Below the pieces are notes generated by a model that did no database searches, had not been told where the DNA came from, and saw only the letters and a list, made by a program, of their open reading frames with translations. A stretch of 11,269 bases of DNA, taken from NCBI GenBank assembly GCA_016708435.1, contig JADJFV010000024.1:1-11269 (forward strand). Reading direction: 5' to 3'. Shown here piece by piece: positions 1-6,586 of this stretch. The stretch is from Leptospiraceae bacterium (GTDB taxonomy: Bacteria; Spirochaetota; Leptospiria; Leptospirales; Leptospiraceae). Made by a program: the position numbers and the translations under genes. How positions within the stretch are numbered: position 1 is the first letter of the stretch; each line of letters opens with the position of its first letter.

Positions 1-11
1 TATACCATAGT

Positions 12-1198
12 TTACGCTATTCCATTGGGATTGGAAGAACAAAGTGTGGCGCAATACTGAATATTGACTGAAGGGTCAATAATTCCACCCAGGTAATCTG
101 AAAGGGAAATCGTATCTAAATGCATTGTCCGATCTTTAGCGTTGCACCTTGATTTTCCATTCCCGGTGTGAGTTCTACTATAGCAGCTCTATATTGTTTT
201 GCTAAAATAATAAGATTGATTTTTATCATTTAACATTCCAAGGAGAATTGCTTTTTATAATTGTCGTTGTTGAATCTGTAACCCCGACGGAAACGGGAGA
301 ATTTTTTCAACCTAAATGATTATAATCGTCTAATGCCCATAAACCTAATGCAACTGTCTCGCTAGAAGTTTTACGGATTCAAGTAATGCTTGTAATTTGT
401 ATAAATAATTGCCTTTATTAACGTTCTATCAACCTTATATTCTTGCGAATAATTAGTTATATCCGCATCTAAAGACTTTAATCGTAAACGAATTCCTATA
501 TCTGTCTTTTGAAAGAGATTAAATAAAAGAAGTCCCACTAAAAAAAATGAAATAAATTGAACCCTTTTGAAAAATACAAATGATTCTTTCTTTTCAAGAT
601 AATCCTCTCTTTTGATTTTGAACTAAACTTCGTAAACCAAAGAAATAGGGAATAATATAAAATAGAAAGTCAGAAATTTTGCTGTAAATTGAGCTACTAT
701 TCTGACCTGATTCAGTGAATCGTGATAGTAAAAAGAATAATCTTTCCAGATAAAGACTAAGAACTCAAAACAAAAATAAACGCTAAGTTTCGATAAAAAA
801 GTAAAGACATTAGTATATTTATTTTTTCTGTTAGGGATAATTCGAATTATCCAGTAAATACTAATTGCTATCCAGGCTAGAATATTATGAAAAATTGAAT
901 TCTCTAATACAGTATCACCACTAGAAAAATAACGAATCCCTGTATTTAAAAACAATACTAAGGTAGACAGCAGGGGCTAATAGGCAGTAAATGACTTCTA
1001 TTAAGTTTCATAAAGCACTGGTTTTTGTTTCGTTTAAAAATTAGAATGTATAATAAATATAGCATTACAATTAAATTAAATATCTTAATATTGCAAAGGG
1101 GATAGACCAATACCCAATCCAATTAAAGAAATCCCGTAGCCAAACAAAAAATATAACTACTTGCAATGAATCATTAATAAAAATATAAAGTTTGACAT
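12..1198 (-). pseudogene. Decayed multi-pass membrane protein with a possible lysozyme/SLT-like tail
   Basis: The longest clean piece is 955-623, a membrane segment of about 110 residues. Beyond its TAG (625-623) the same frame continues through another hydrophobic stretch (FISFFLVGLLLFNLF) and then EYKVDRTLIKAIIY, which resembles the first helix of lytic transglycosylase (SLT) folds. Further pieces in shifted frames run to a TAA at 14-12, ending with DPSVNIQYCATLC, reminiscent of the NI..GA.YL helix of that fold. Upstream, other frames give two more hydrophobic segments (NDSLQVVIFFVWLRDFF and NLIVMLYLLYILIF) and an ATG at 1198 behind an AAAGGTAGGG ribosome site. About seven membrane segments would precede the tail. 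One A-run (948-952) appears one base too long, and several stops interrupt the rest. Seen: hydrophobic segments, frame changes, in-frame stops. Inferred: a single ancestral gene. The transglycosylase link is weak. Confidence 0.5.
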
Positions 1199-1289
1199 TA
1201 TCCCTACCTTTTCTGTGCTATATACCCATTTAATCTGGAAATGATAAGAATTGTCAAGATATTTCCAGATGAGATTTAACAGGATATTT

Positions 1290-1793
1290 ATGAAAAAAAA
1301 ATCATTCAGGCTAATTGTAATACTTATATTTTTTATATCATGCAACGAGGAAAAAATAACTCATCCAATTGAAGGAGAGTGGGTTGAAGTTCTTAATGCA
1401 AAGCCAAAGGTAAAATCAAAATATTCTTTTGTTTTTGACGACGAAAATGAATATTACCGCAAATTAAGTTTTTACTCTGACTCGACTATGGAGAGAGTAG
1501 GAGGATTTTATAAACAAATCGGCGGACATTATCCTGTCGTTTACTTAGGCAAAAAAACACCCTTCAAAATTATTGAAGATAAATTATTATATTTTGATTT
1601 GAGCGATAACAAATGGGTAACAGAGAGAATAGTAAAATTAGATTCAGAATTTTTGATTATTGAGTCAGAAAAATTTACTAAGACAAGGTATAAAAGGTTG
1701 GGAAAAAATAGGAATCCAAATCCTAAATTTCAAAAGATTATTTTCTCAAGATGGTTGTTATGGGCAATGCCCAATGATGGATATTATAATTAA
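1290..1793 (+). CDS. N-terminal fragment: lipoprotein signal and lipocalin-like region
   Basis: As read, this encodes 167 residues. MKKK is followed by a hydrophobic stretch and FFISC, with Cys18 as the likely lipidation site. The lipobox is loose, as is common in spirochaetes but not typical of proteobacteria. Residues about 25-138 are rich in beta-strand patterns (GEW near residue 30, VGGFYKQIGG near 70-79, YLGKKTPFKI) and resemble small lipocalin-like or barrel domains; no catalytic motif is visible. About the last 16 residues (from SRWLLWAMP) are out of frame: the adjacent frame there reads the conserved SQDGCYGQCP of DUF6438. The true start is the ATG at 1290; a TTG upstream at 1251 lacks a ribosome site. 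Confidence 0.55.
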   Translation: MKKKSFRLIVILIFFISCNEEKITHPIEGEWVEVLNAKPKVKSKYSFVFDDENEYYRKLSFYSDSTMERVGGFYKQIGGHYPVVYLGKKTPFKIIEDKLLYFDLSDNKWVTERIVKLDSEFLIIESEKFTKTRYKRLGKNRNPNPKFQKIIFSRWLLWAMPNDGYYN

Positions 1794-2175
1794 CTCGGAT
1801 GGAAACATAACATTCTATGGAGAGGTAGGCACTCATATCAGAGGATTATATACTGCTAAAATTTCAAAATCCGAATATCTGGAAATTCTAAATAGTTTTA
1901 AATACGTTGATATAAAAACGGTTAATGACTATTATTCGGTCAATCATACAGATGACTTGACCTATGATACAACAGTCATTGTAAATAATAAAATATATAA
2001 ATCAATTCATGATTACGGTATCATCGGACCTTCTGAGTTACTTTGGGCGCTTTTTGTAATTCGCGATCTCTATCAAAATTTAAATTTAAAAGAAAGAAGC
2101 TTAAGTGAATTTCCTGTTTATTTAAACTTAAAAGATTTTTCCTTTAAAAAAGGAAATACAAGATACCGAATTTAA
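1738..2175 (+). CDS. DUF6438-domain fragment
   Basis: This frame carries the features of the DUF6438 family: DGCYGQCP with two cysteines near the start, then a beta-rich segment (IIINSDGNITFYGEV), a GLYTAKIS strand-helix transition, a helix ending in a D-x-Y motif (VNDYYSVNHTDD), and a final helix with GPSELLWALFVIRDLYQ. DUF6438 domains occur in exported bacterial proteins of unknown function, usually right after a signal peptide or a second small domain, which fits the lipoprotein fragment just upstream in the other frame. The fragment has no convincing start of its own, so independent expression is unlikely. The last six residues before the TAA (2173-2175) are probably off-frame; the ancestral protein continues in the next frame. 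Confidence 0.6.
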   Translation, partial: LFSQDGCYGQCPMMDIIINSDGNITFYGEVGTHIRGLYTAKISKSEYLEILNSFKYVDIKTVNDYYSVNHTDDLTYDTTVIVNNKIYKSIHDYGIIGPSELLWALFVIRDLYQNLNLKERSLSEFPVYLNLKDFSFKKGNTRYRI

Positions 2176-2569
2176 CAAGATCTGAAAGCTTTTATCTTTG
2201 GGACTGTCTACGAAAAGGGAAAATTTCAAATAAAAGCTTTGAATCATTATACCAATTAGAATTCTATAAACAAAGTTTCTGGAGAAATTAAATTGGAAAT
2301 GTAGATGGATGGGTAACCGAAAAAGATTTAAAGAAAATTATAAAAATAGAAACGGATGGTAGATTTTATAAATTCTATTTTACTGATAAGGAACCGATAA
2401 CAATGGACATCGGCTTTAATTTCTTACAGGATTTACCGCTTGATAAAAAATTTGAAAAGGATTGGAGATAGAATATTCTGTTCCGATGCGGGTTTCTAGT
2501 ATTATCCTCCTTTAAATAATGAAAATTGAAAAATTTAAAAGAATAGAAAGAGTAGGGGAGCTAAGGAAA

Positions 2570-2740
2570 ATGAAAGCGAGTATATTAATTTTATTTTTTA
2601 TTTTTACAATTGGAATTTTGACGCAACAATTCGAAGGATTGCACATTTAAAGGTAAAAAACTTTCGGTCGGGTTCAAATTGTTGAATACGGCGCAGATTT
2701 TAAAATTAGTGCTGTTGAATATGGAGAAGGGCTTCCGTAA
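2570..2740 (+). pseudogene. DUF6150-like secreted repeat protein, contracted and frameshifted
   Basis: The ATG at 2570 follows GGGGAGCTAAGGA and opens a signal peptide, MKASILILFFIFTIGILTQQ. The frame stops at 2648-2650, but the adjacent frame reads KDCTFKGKKL, and the original frame then resumes with FGRVQIVEYGADFKISAVEY before a TAA at 2738-2740. Cys-Thr-Phe-Lys-Gly-Lys-Lys followed by GRVQIVEYGADFKI is the beginning typical of DUF6150-type proteins, which are small secreted proteins of repeated V-x-V-V-x-x-x-x-D-F-K-I units. Removing one T at 2630-2631 and adding one T at 2662-2664 gives about 56 residues, roughly half the usual length as I recall it and with only two repeat units. It ends on EYGEGLP, like a normal C-terminus, so the middle repeats appear to be lost. 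Function unknown; family assignment is from memory of the motif. Confidence 0.45.
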
Positions 2741-2747
2741 TAAAATT

Positions 2748-2933
2748 ATGACCGAACAAAAACTTTTAACAGATATACAGGAATTTTTAGCCAGGGATAA
2801 AACACAGAGTTTCTTGAATGCGGCTAGCCAATTCGTTGAGCTATTAGAAATAGAAATCATTGATAAAGAAGATTTTTTTAAAAGAGCGCACCTAGCATTA
2901 ATTGATCTTTATGCGTCAGGTCATAAATTTTAA
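2748..2933 (+). CDS. DUF5063-like N-terminal fragment (61 aa)
   Basis: An all-helical 61-residue reading frame starting MTEQKLLTD. Upstream in-frame TTG and ATG codons exist (2679, 2721), but they lie inside the DUF6150-like remnant, so the ATG at 2748 is preferred; no strong ribosome site precedes it. Alone it lacks the conserved HWG/RALH half of the family and is unlikely to fold like full-length members. Confidence 0.4.
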   Translation: MTEQKLLTDIQEFLARDKTQSFLNAASQFVELLEIEIIDKEDFFKRAHLALIDLYASGHKF

Positions 2934-2942
2934 GAGATCGAC

Positions 2943-3281
2943 TTGAAATTTGAAAAGAAAGATTTAGATTTCAATAAAAGTATTTCTTTTGAAAATAAGA
3001 ATATAAACCAAATTTCAACATTAGGATATGATACCAAGTATCGGAAAGTATTTAACCCTATAAATAAAAATGTGCATGAATCAATCCAGGGCGACATTGC
3101 TCTCGATTTTGATGATATATATTGCGATTTAAAAACTGAATTGGAGAAGATGAAAATTGGAACGAGCGAAGCTGTTGAAGATGCGCTGTGGCAAATGAAG
3201 TTTAGCTTTTTAATGCACTGGGGAAATCATTGCATTGACGCAATACGGGCATTGCATTATTTGTTGCAAAAAATAAATTAG
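2943..3281 (+). CDS. DUF5063-like C-terminal fragment (112 aa)
   Basis: Opens with TTG behind AAGAGAT, so translation restart after the TAA at 2931 is conceivable. About the first 45 residues (KKDLDFNKSIS...) form a polar linker. The remainder contains the conserved D-x-x-DIY-x-DLK helix and the HWG-x-H...A-x-RALH helix. These motif blocks are intact, with no further indels, so the stop codon is either recent or tolerated. Confidence 0.5.
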   Translation: MKFEKKDLDFNKSISFENKNINQISTLGYDTKYRKVFNPINKNVHESIQGDIALDFDDIYCDLKTELEKMKIGTSEAVEDALWQMKFSFLMHWGNHCIDAIRALHYLLQKIN

Positions 3282-3310
3282 AAAAAATTACCTATATATG
3301 CACTGTTAGG

Positions 3311-3361
3311 AAGTTGAAAAATAATATCTGATTTCTAAATATCAACTTTAAATTCTTTTTT
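3311..3361 (+). terminator. Possible terminator after the DUF5063-like gene
   Basis: AAGTTGA (3311-3317) and TCAACTT (3342-3348) form a perfect 7-bp inverted repeat around a 24-base AT-rich loop, followed by a T-rich stretch (TCTTTTTT, 3354-3361). It lies about 30 bases past the stop at 3281, the right position for a plus-strand terminator. The stem is AT-rich and the loop long, so stability is modest. Confidence 0.35.
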
Positions 3362-3461
3362 CAATGATAGTATAAGCCCATCTCTACATTTGCTTGATCA
3401 AGCATGAAGATTCTTATAGATAATTAATCTTCTCGCATTTTATAAATATGCTTTATATCCG

Positions 3462-3788
3462 TTAAAGTGCCGGATCAAAGTCTGTAGGAATGAATTCTCC
3501 TTTTTGTAGTTTGAACACCATTCCTTTTTCTCGTTCCTCTTTTCCAAATTGAAAGTGGAAACCATGCCCCGCATAAATAAGTCCTCTCTTGACGTCGATT
3601 ATATCTATATCATATCCTTTAGGAAGTAAATCTGCGGATGATATATATTTTCCATCCTTCAGTATGTAGAGGTTTCTTTTATTCGATACTCTTTCATGGA
3701 TTTCCGTTTCTATTTCATAATTTCCATCTTTATCTAAATCTAGAATTCTAATTGGAATGGAGGAAGTTAAACCTGAGAGCATCGGCAA
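3462..3788 (-). CDS. SH3-like lipoprotein, C-terminal fragment (108 aa)
   Basis: It begins near MPMLSGLTSSIPIRILDLDK and contains ILDLDKDGNYEIETEIHE, which resembles the D-x-D-x-D-G-x-x-E calcium-binding-like loops seen in VCBS/FG-GAP-type periplasmic proteins. Further strands follow (NLYILKDGKYI, GLIYAGHGFHFQFGKEE). There is no signal peptide or convincing ribosome site, and it resumes the C-terminus of the lipoprotein to its right. It is best treated as the 3' end of that gene rather than a gene of its own. Confidence 0.5.
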   Translation of the reverse strand: MPMLSGLTSSIPIRILDLDKDGNYEIETEIHERVSNKRNLYILKDGKYISSADLLPKGYDIDIIDVKRGLIYAGHGFHFQFGKEEREKGMVFKLQKGEFIPTDFDPAL

Positions 3789-3845
3789 ATATTCTCCATT
3801 TTTATTTTCAAGAAAATCATATATTTAAAACGCCTATCAAATTCA

Positions 3846-5105
3846 TCAGGTGGAGGATTCGCACCTAAATAGGCTTTTCCCTAGATAATATGAATTTCCA
3901 TCTTTAGATTTATTTGAAATTTTTCGTAATTCAAATTTGCTATAATTCAAATACATGGAAAATCTTTCTCCTTCGTATTCCTTGCGCATAATATCAATTA
4001 ATCGTTTATCTCCTTTAAATGATGTATGCTTGGCTGTATATTCTGGAAATTCTTGTATGTTATAAAAAACTCCATCCTTTTCTGAAATAAGTATATTCCT
4101 ATTATTAGAGATGGATTTGCTATCTTTAATAATTACGGATTTATTTTTTTTAAGTTTTGACTCCAAGTCTAAAATATAATATCTAATTCCATTTATTATT
4201 TCTGAATTTGTAACGAAGTGAATTTTTTCTTTTGAAATTTTAACTTTAGCGGAATTTGAAATAGATTCTAATGGATTATCTCTATAAAGATTTAATCTAT
4301 AGTTTTTTATTACAAAATAGCCTTTTTTAAAAATCCGCTTATCTTTTTGAGCATTGAGAGCCTCCTCTCTTTCAGAATATAAATGTATGTTTTTGTCGGA
4401 GGTATATCCTAGTTTGCCGTCAGATGTTTCTATTTCATGCCAAGTAATTTCATTTGGATTTGGGCTAAAATATTCAGTTGTTTCATAATCATCACGATAA
4501 TCTTTCATTATTTGGGCGCTAAAATTGGATTTTAAAATTTTAAATGCAGGTATTGTTTCGATTACCTTACTTCCTTCCATTGGGAGTTCTAATATCTGTG
4601 TAGTTTCCTGAGACAAAGCAAAGTTTTTTTGATACTTCTCTGCATTCATATAGGAATGGGAAAATTTTAATGTTTGTTTTTCATAATTAAGATTCCAAGG
4701 TAGCCATCCTGTTTTATCATCCCATTTAATTTCTTTCCACCATATCTTATTTGGATCTATATAAAATTGGAGGTCTTTTTTGGCTGGTGTGGTAAATTGA
4801 AATTTTACGCCCCTTGGTATAAAATCTTTTTTTGATTTGAAATCTTCGCTAGAACTATTAACAGTAAGTCCATTAGGATCATTCACGATATAATAATTTT
4901 CCATTTCACTCTTCATTTCAAAGTCATCCCACTTTGCATCGCTGTCTAATTCTGCTTTCGTTTTAGGATAATTCATTTCATAGGGATTTGTAGATGCTTT
5001 TTGGTTTAAATTTTCATTCGCAGTTTGTGAGACATTTTTTTTACAGTTAAAATTTGATATTAGCAGGAAAAAGATAACGCAGAATTGTAATAAAATTAAT
5101 TTCAT
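3846..5105 (-). CDS. SH3-like lipoprotein, main fragment (419 aa)
   Basis: MKLILLQFCVIFFLLISNFNC is a lipoprotein-type signal with Cys21; the residues before it (N-F-N) fit no classical lipobox and only loosely a spirochaete one, so lipidation is uncertain. Residues about 70-140 have a bacterial SH3-like pattern: YYIVNDPNGLTVNSSS, a basic-hydrophobic strand (IPRGVKFQF), then WWKEIKWDDKTGWLPWNL with the W-x-x-x...GW signature. A second, weaker copy spans about 170-242 (ILELPMEGSKVIETIPAF ... ITWHEIETSDGKLGYTSD). The rest is beta-rich without recognisable catalytic motifs. Such domains usually bind peptidoglycan or other ligands in the periplasm; that role is inferred from the fold only. The final residues (SLFRCESST) are frameshifted. 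Confidence 0.6.
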   Translation of the reverse strand: MKLILLQFCVIFFLLISNFNCKKNVSQTANENLNQKASTNPYEMNYPKTKAELDSDAKWDDFEMKSEMENYYIVNDPNGLTVNSSSEDFKSKKDFIPRGVKFQFTTPAKKDLQFYIDPNKIWWKEIKWDDKTGWLPWNLNYEKQTLKFSHSYMNAEKYQKNFALSQETTQILELPMEGSKVIETIPAFKILKSNFSAQIMKDYRDDYETTEYFSPNPNEITWHEIETSDGKLGYTSDKNIHLYSEREEALNAQKDKRIFKKGYFVIKNYRLNLYRDNPLESISNSAKVKISKEKIHFVTNSEIINGIRYYILDLESKLKKNKSVIIKDSKSISNNRNILISEKDGVFYNIQEFPEYTAKHTSFKGDKRLIDIMRKEYEGERFSMYLNYSKFELRKISNKSKDGNSYYLGKSLFRCESST

Positions 5106-5126
5106 TTTTACCTCGAAATACTGTGC

Positions 5127-5186
5127 ATAGATTCTAATTACAAAATCACAAGGGTTTTCTTGCAAGAATAATTAATTAGAATCTAT
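5127..5186. repeat. Perfect 14-bp inverted repeat at the recombinase 3' end
   Basis: ATAGATTCTAATTA (5127-5140) is matched by its exact reverse complement TAATTAGAATCTAT (5173-5186) across a 32-base spacer. The right arm covers the recombinase stop codon (5185-5183), and the left arm lies just upstream of the lipoprotein ribosome site. No T-run follows on the minus strand, so it is not a typical terminator. A recombinase binding or attachment site, or an mRNA hairpin between the two genes, are both possible. Confidence 0.6.
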
Positions 5187-5884
5187 CCCTTTCCTTTCCA
5201 CTTATCCTTCAAAATCTTACTCGGATTCACAAAGCGGTTAATATAAAACCTCTCCGTAGTCTGAATATTTTCATGACCGAGCGCAACTTGAGCAGTGCCA
5301 ACTCCTTGCACATCAGTCAAAGCCTGACCAACAGTATGCCGGAAAGCGTGTGGATGACCGGATTTACCGCGTAATGTCCGTAATCCCCATATCTCTATAA
5401 TCCCCTGGAGTGCTCGCGTAGTCATCGGATGCCGATCAGGATTCGCGTTAGTTGGTAACGTAACAAAGAAATAATCATGAGTAAACCCGCATAACCGATG
5501 ATAGTCTTCAATTAGTTTGATGACTTGCTTTTCGATTGCGATATATTTTGTTTTGCCTCCTTTGGCTATATATTCCAGGACAAATTCTTTCTGCGGAGTT
5601 TTTACAAGATTTGAAAATTTGGCATTTACAACTGCATCAGCTCGAAGACCGGTAGCCAGGAGAAATTCCAGGAGAGCGCGATTACGGAGGTCCTTTTCGT
5701 TGTGTAGATTTCCATTTAGTTTTTTTCTGAGTTTTATAATAGCGTCTTCAGCGAATCCTTTTCCGATTGCTTCTGAAATACCACTAGCTTTATTTTTATC
5801 TTTTGTTTTAAGAGAAAGAGCAATGCTCTCGGTTGATTTTTTCTTTTGCCATTTCATGTAATAAATATCGGAAAGAAGACGCAT
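5183..5884 (-). CDS. Tyrosine recombinase/integrase
   Basis: A 233-residue site-specific recombinase of the phage integrase (XerC/D-like) superfamily, which breaks and rejoins DNA through a covalent tyrosine intermediate. The catalytic residues are visible in order: Arg81 (ATGLRADAV), Lys111 in the beta-hairpin (AKGGKTK), His179-x-x-Arg182 (HPHAFRHT), His204 (ALGHENI) and the nucleophile Tyr214 (ERFYI), with normal spacing. The N-terminal core-binding region is only about 60 residues against the usual 80-100 or more, so the DNA-binding arm is short. An in-frame TGA lies immediately before the ATG at 5884, which rules out an upstream extension in this frame. No clear ribosome site is seen. The gene looks less AT-rich than its neighbours, suggesting a different origin. 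It most likely mobilises or rearranges this locus; substrate sites are unproven. Confidence 0.9.
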   Translation of the reverse strand: MRLLSDIYYMKWQKKKSTESIALSLKTKDKNKASGISEAIGKGFAEDAIIKLRKKLNGNLHNEKDLRNRALLEFLLATGLRADAVVNAKFSNLVKTPQKEFVLEYIAKGGKTKYIAIEKQVIKLIEDYHRLCGFTHDYFFVTLPTNANPDRHPMTTRALQGIIEIWGLRTLRGKSGHPHAFRHTVGQALTDVQGVGTAQVALGHENIQTTERFYINRFVNPSKILKDKWKGKG

Positions 5885-5910
5885 TCACTTGCGTTTTATT
5901 GACTTATTTC

Positions 5911-5935
5911 GACTTCCGAGTTGGATACGGAATTC
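5911..5935. repeat. Imperfect inverted repeat upstream of the recombinase
   Basis: GACTTCCG (5911-5918) pairs with CGGAATTC (5928-5935) at seven of eight positions around a 9-base spacer. Two short direct repeats are nearby (GACTT at 5901 and 5911; TTCAGAA at 5933 and 5952). It sits about 27 bases before the recombinase start. The layout, arms around a 7-9 base centre, resembles a tyrosine-recombinase core site or an operator for recombinase control. Sequence support is modest. Confidence 0.35.
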
Positions 5936-5985
5936 AGAAGTTGAAAGTATTTTCAGAAAAACATTCAATTTCCTTTAAACTGTAA

Positions 5986-6171
5986 TTATTTACTCCCAAT
6001 AAATTTCGAAAGTTTTTCATGGAACAAATAAGCTTCTCCTGTATCATCAATAATACGAATCCAAGAAGCCGGATCATTAGCCTTAGATGGCTCTACAATA
6101 TAACAATCTCCGAGTGTAAGCGAAACTTTGTAATCATCATTACAAATGCATTTTGCCCATTGTGTTTTCAT
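5986..6171 (-). CDS. Small conserved protein paired with the DUF2283 gene (61 aa)
   Basis: Encodes 61 residues starting MKTQWAKCICNDDYKVSLTL, followed by GDCYIVEP and then WIRIIDDTGEAYLFHEKL. The pattern W-x-x-C-x-N-x-x-Y-x-x-S-L-x-x-G-x-x-Y and IDD-T-GE-x-YLF is one I associate with small uncharacterised proteins that often sit beside DUF2283 genes; its size and beta-rich look suggest a small SH3-like barrel. Starts at 6192 or 6225 are also possible and would overlap the upstream gene; 6171 is chosen because MKxxW is where homologues usually begin. Its stop lies about 100 bases upstream of the recombinase gene on the same strand. A toxin or antitoxin role is inferred from context only. Confidence 0.6.
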   Translation of the reverse strand: MKTQWAKCICNDDYKVSLTLGDCYIVEPSKANDPASWIRIIDDTGEAYLFHEKLSKFIGSK

Positions 6172-6184
6172 AATTGGATCATGG

Positions 6185-6586
6185 TTAATCATTGTTAGAC
6201 TTATCTTTTGGTATTGCCATATCAAGGTTGATTACGTCATTATTTCTTAAAACATTATAGATTTCTATTCCTAACACTTCCTCAGATTCATCTAAATCGA
6301 GATTAACTCTCTTTGTAATTTTTTGCGTTCTAGAAATCTTACCTTCTTTGATTTTCAGATAAACTGCATTTGCCTCAGAATCTATTGTAAGTTTCATTTC
6401 CAGTTTTTTCTGAATGGCTTCTATTTTCTGTCTGTTTTCTATAATTTTATTTAATGTTCCTAATCCATCGTAATAGTATCCATATTCATCTACACTAATT
6501 GGAGAAAGACCAAATTTTTCCTTCATTAATTCTCTGTTTTTTTCTTCTACCTCAGCTCTTGTAAATATCTTCTTTCGTTTTTTCAT
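6185..6586 (-). CDS. DUF2283-domain protein with an N-terminal extension (133 aa)
   Basis: Residues about 64-115 are a DUF2283 domain: MKLTIDSEANAVYLKIKEGK, then NLDLDESEEVLGIEIYNV, the usual D-x-x-A-D/N-A-x-Y-x-x-x and D-x-D-x-x-x-x-x-x-GIEI signature. DUF2283 proteins are normally only 60-80 residues and occur in toxin-antitoxin-like gene pairs. Here Met64 is exactly where a stand-alone member would start, and a 63-residue lysine-rich helical segment precedes it (IFTRAEVEEKNRELMKEKFG). The ATG at 6586 with GAAG upstream is preferred to a TTG at 6595; an internal start at 6397 could make the short form. Its stop is 14 bases upstream of the chosen start of the 61-aa gene, so the two probably form one operon. 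Antitoxin function is an inference. Confidence 0.7.
   Translation of the reverse strand: MKKRKKIFTRAEVEEKNRELMKEKFGLSPISVDEYGYYYDGLGTLNKIIENRQKIEAIQKKLEMKLTIDSEANAVYLKIKEGKISRTQKITKRVNLDLDESEEVLGIEIYNVLRNNDVINLDMAIPKDKSNND

Larger units (their letters stand above)
1290..2471 (+). pseudogene. Lipoprotein with DUF6438 domain, broken by two frameshifts and one stop
   Basis: Three pieces in different frames line up as one protein of about 393 residues: lipoprotein N-terminus (1290 to about 1742), DUF6438 domain (about 1744-2150) and a C-terminal tail (about 2151-2471). Removing one T from the run at 1741-1744 joins the first two. Adding one A to the run at 2146-2151 joins the second to the tail. 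An in-frame TAA (2289-2291) still interrupts the tail, which then continues in the same frame with IGNVDGWVTEKDLKK and ends at TAG 2469-2471. The ATG at 1290 has AGGAT about six bases upstream. The gene is divergent from the membrane pseudogene to its left. Function is unknown; an exported, membrane-anchored protein is expected. The indels may be sequencing errors, but the TAA looks like a substitution, so true decay is favoured. Confidence 0.65.
2748..3281 (+). pseudogene. DUF5063-like protein split by an in-frame TAA
   Basis: Two consecutive pieces, 2748-2933 and 2943-3281, are in the same frame and separated only by a TAA (2931-2933) and three codons. Read through, they give about 177 residues, near the usual DUF5063 length. 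The N-terminal piece has a helix with FLNAASQFVELLEIEI and then FFKRAHLALIDLYASGHKF, matching the helical N-terminal part of that family. The C-terminal piece has DFDDIYCDLK, then DALWQMKFSFLMHWGNHCID and AIRALHYLL, matching its conserved D-DIY-DLK and HWG-H..-A-RALH blocks. The role of DUF5063 is not known. GAA to TAA would be a single-base change. It sits directly after the DUF6150-like remnant, probably once co-transcribed with it. Confidence 0.6.
3462..5105 (-). pseudogene. Large SH3-like lipoprotein, broken by two single-base indels
   Basis: The ATG at 5105 follows GAGGTAAAA, a good ribosome site. The main frame runs to a stop at 3846, but its last few residues are off-frame. Removing one base from the T4 run at 3875-3878 continues the protein as GKAYLGANPPPDEFDRRFKY, and adding one base to the T5 run at 3799-3803 joins it to NGEYLPMLSGLT and the rest, ending at 3462. 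The corrected length is exactly 547 codons plus stop, with no other interruption. This makes one exported protein of unknown function the best reading. It lies downstream of the recombinase on the same strand, after a gap of about 80 bases that carries an inverted repeat. Whether the lesions are real or sequencing errors cannot be told from the sequence. Confidence 0.65.

Noticed and set aside
2591..2860. Minus-strand open frame of 89 codons opposite the DUF6150 and DUF5063 remnants
   Set aside because: It is antisense to two recognisable genes and has no family-like pattern or ribosome site.
623..2933. Stop-codon readthrough or an altered genetic code to explain in-frame TAG/TAA codons
   Set aside because: Intact genes here end normally at TAG and TAA, and other genes are broken by indels as well, so decay or error is simpler.
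2252..3755. A 15-base inverted match between 2252-2266 (CCAATTAGAATTCTA) and 3741-3755
   Set aside because: Both copies lie inside unrelated coding sequence and 1.5 kb apart; one such match is expected by chance at this length and AT content.
5517..5861. Plus-strand open frame of 114 codons
   Set aside because: It lies wholly antisense to the recombinase, which has all catalytic residues.
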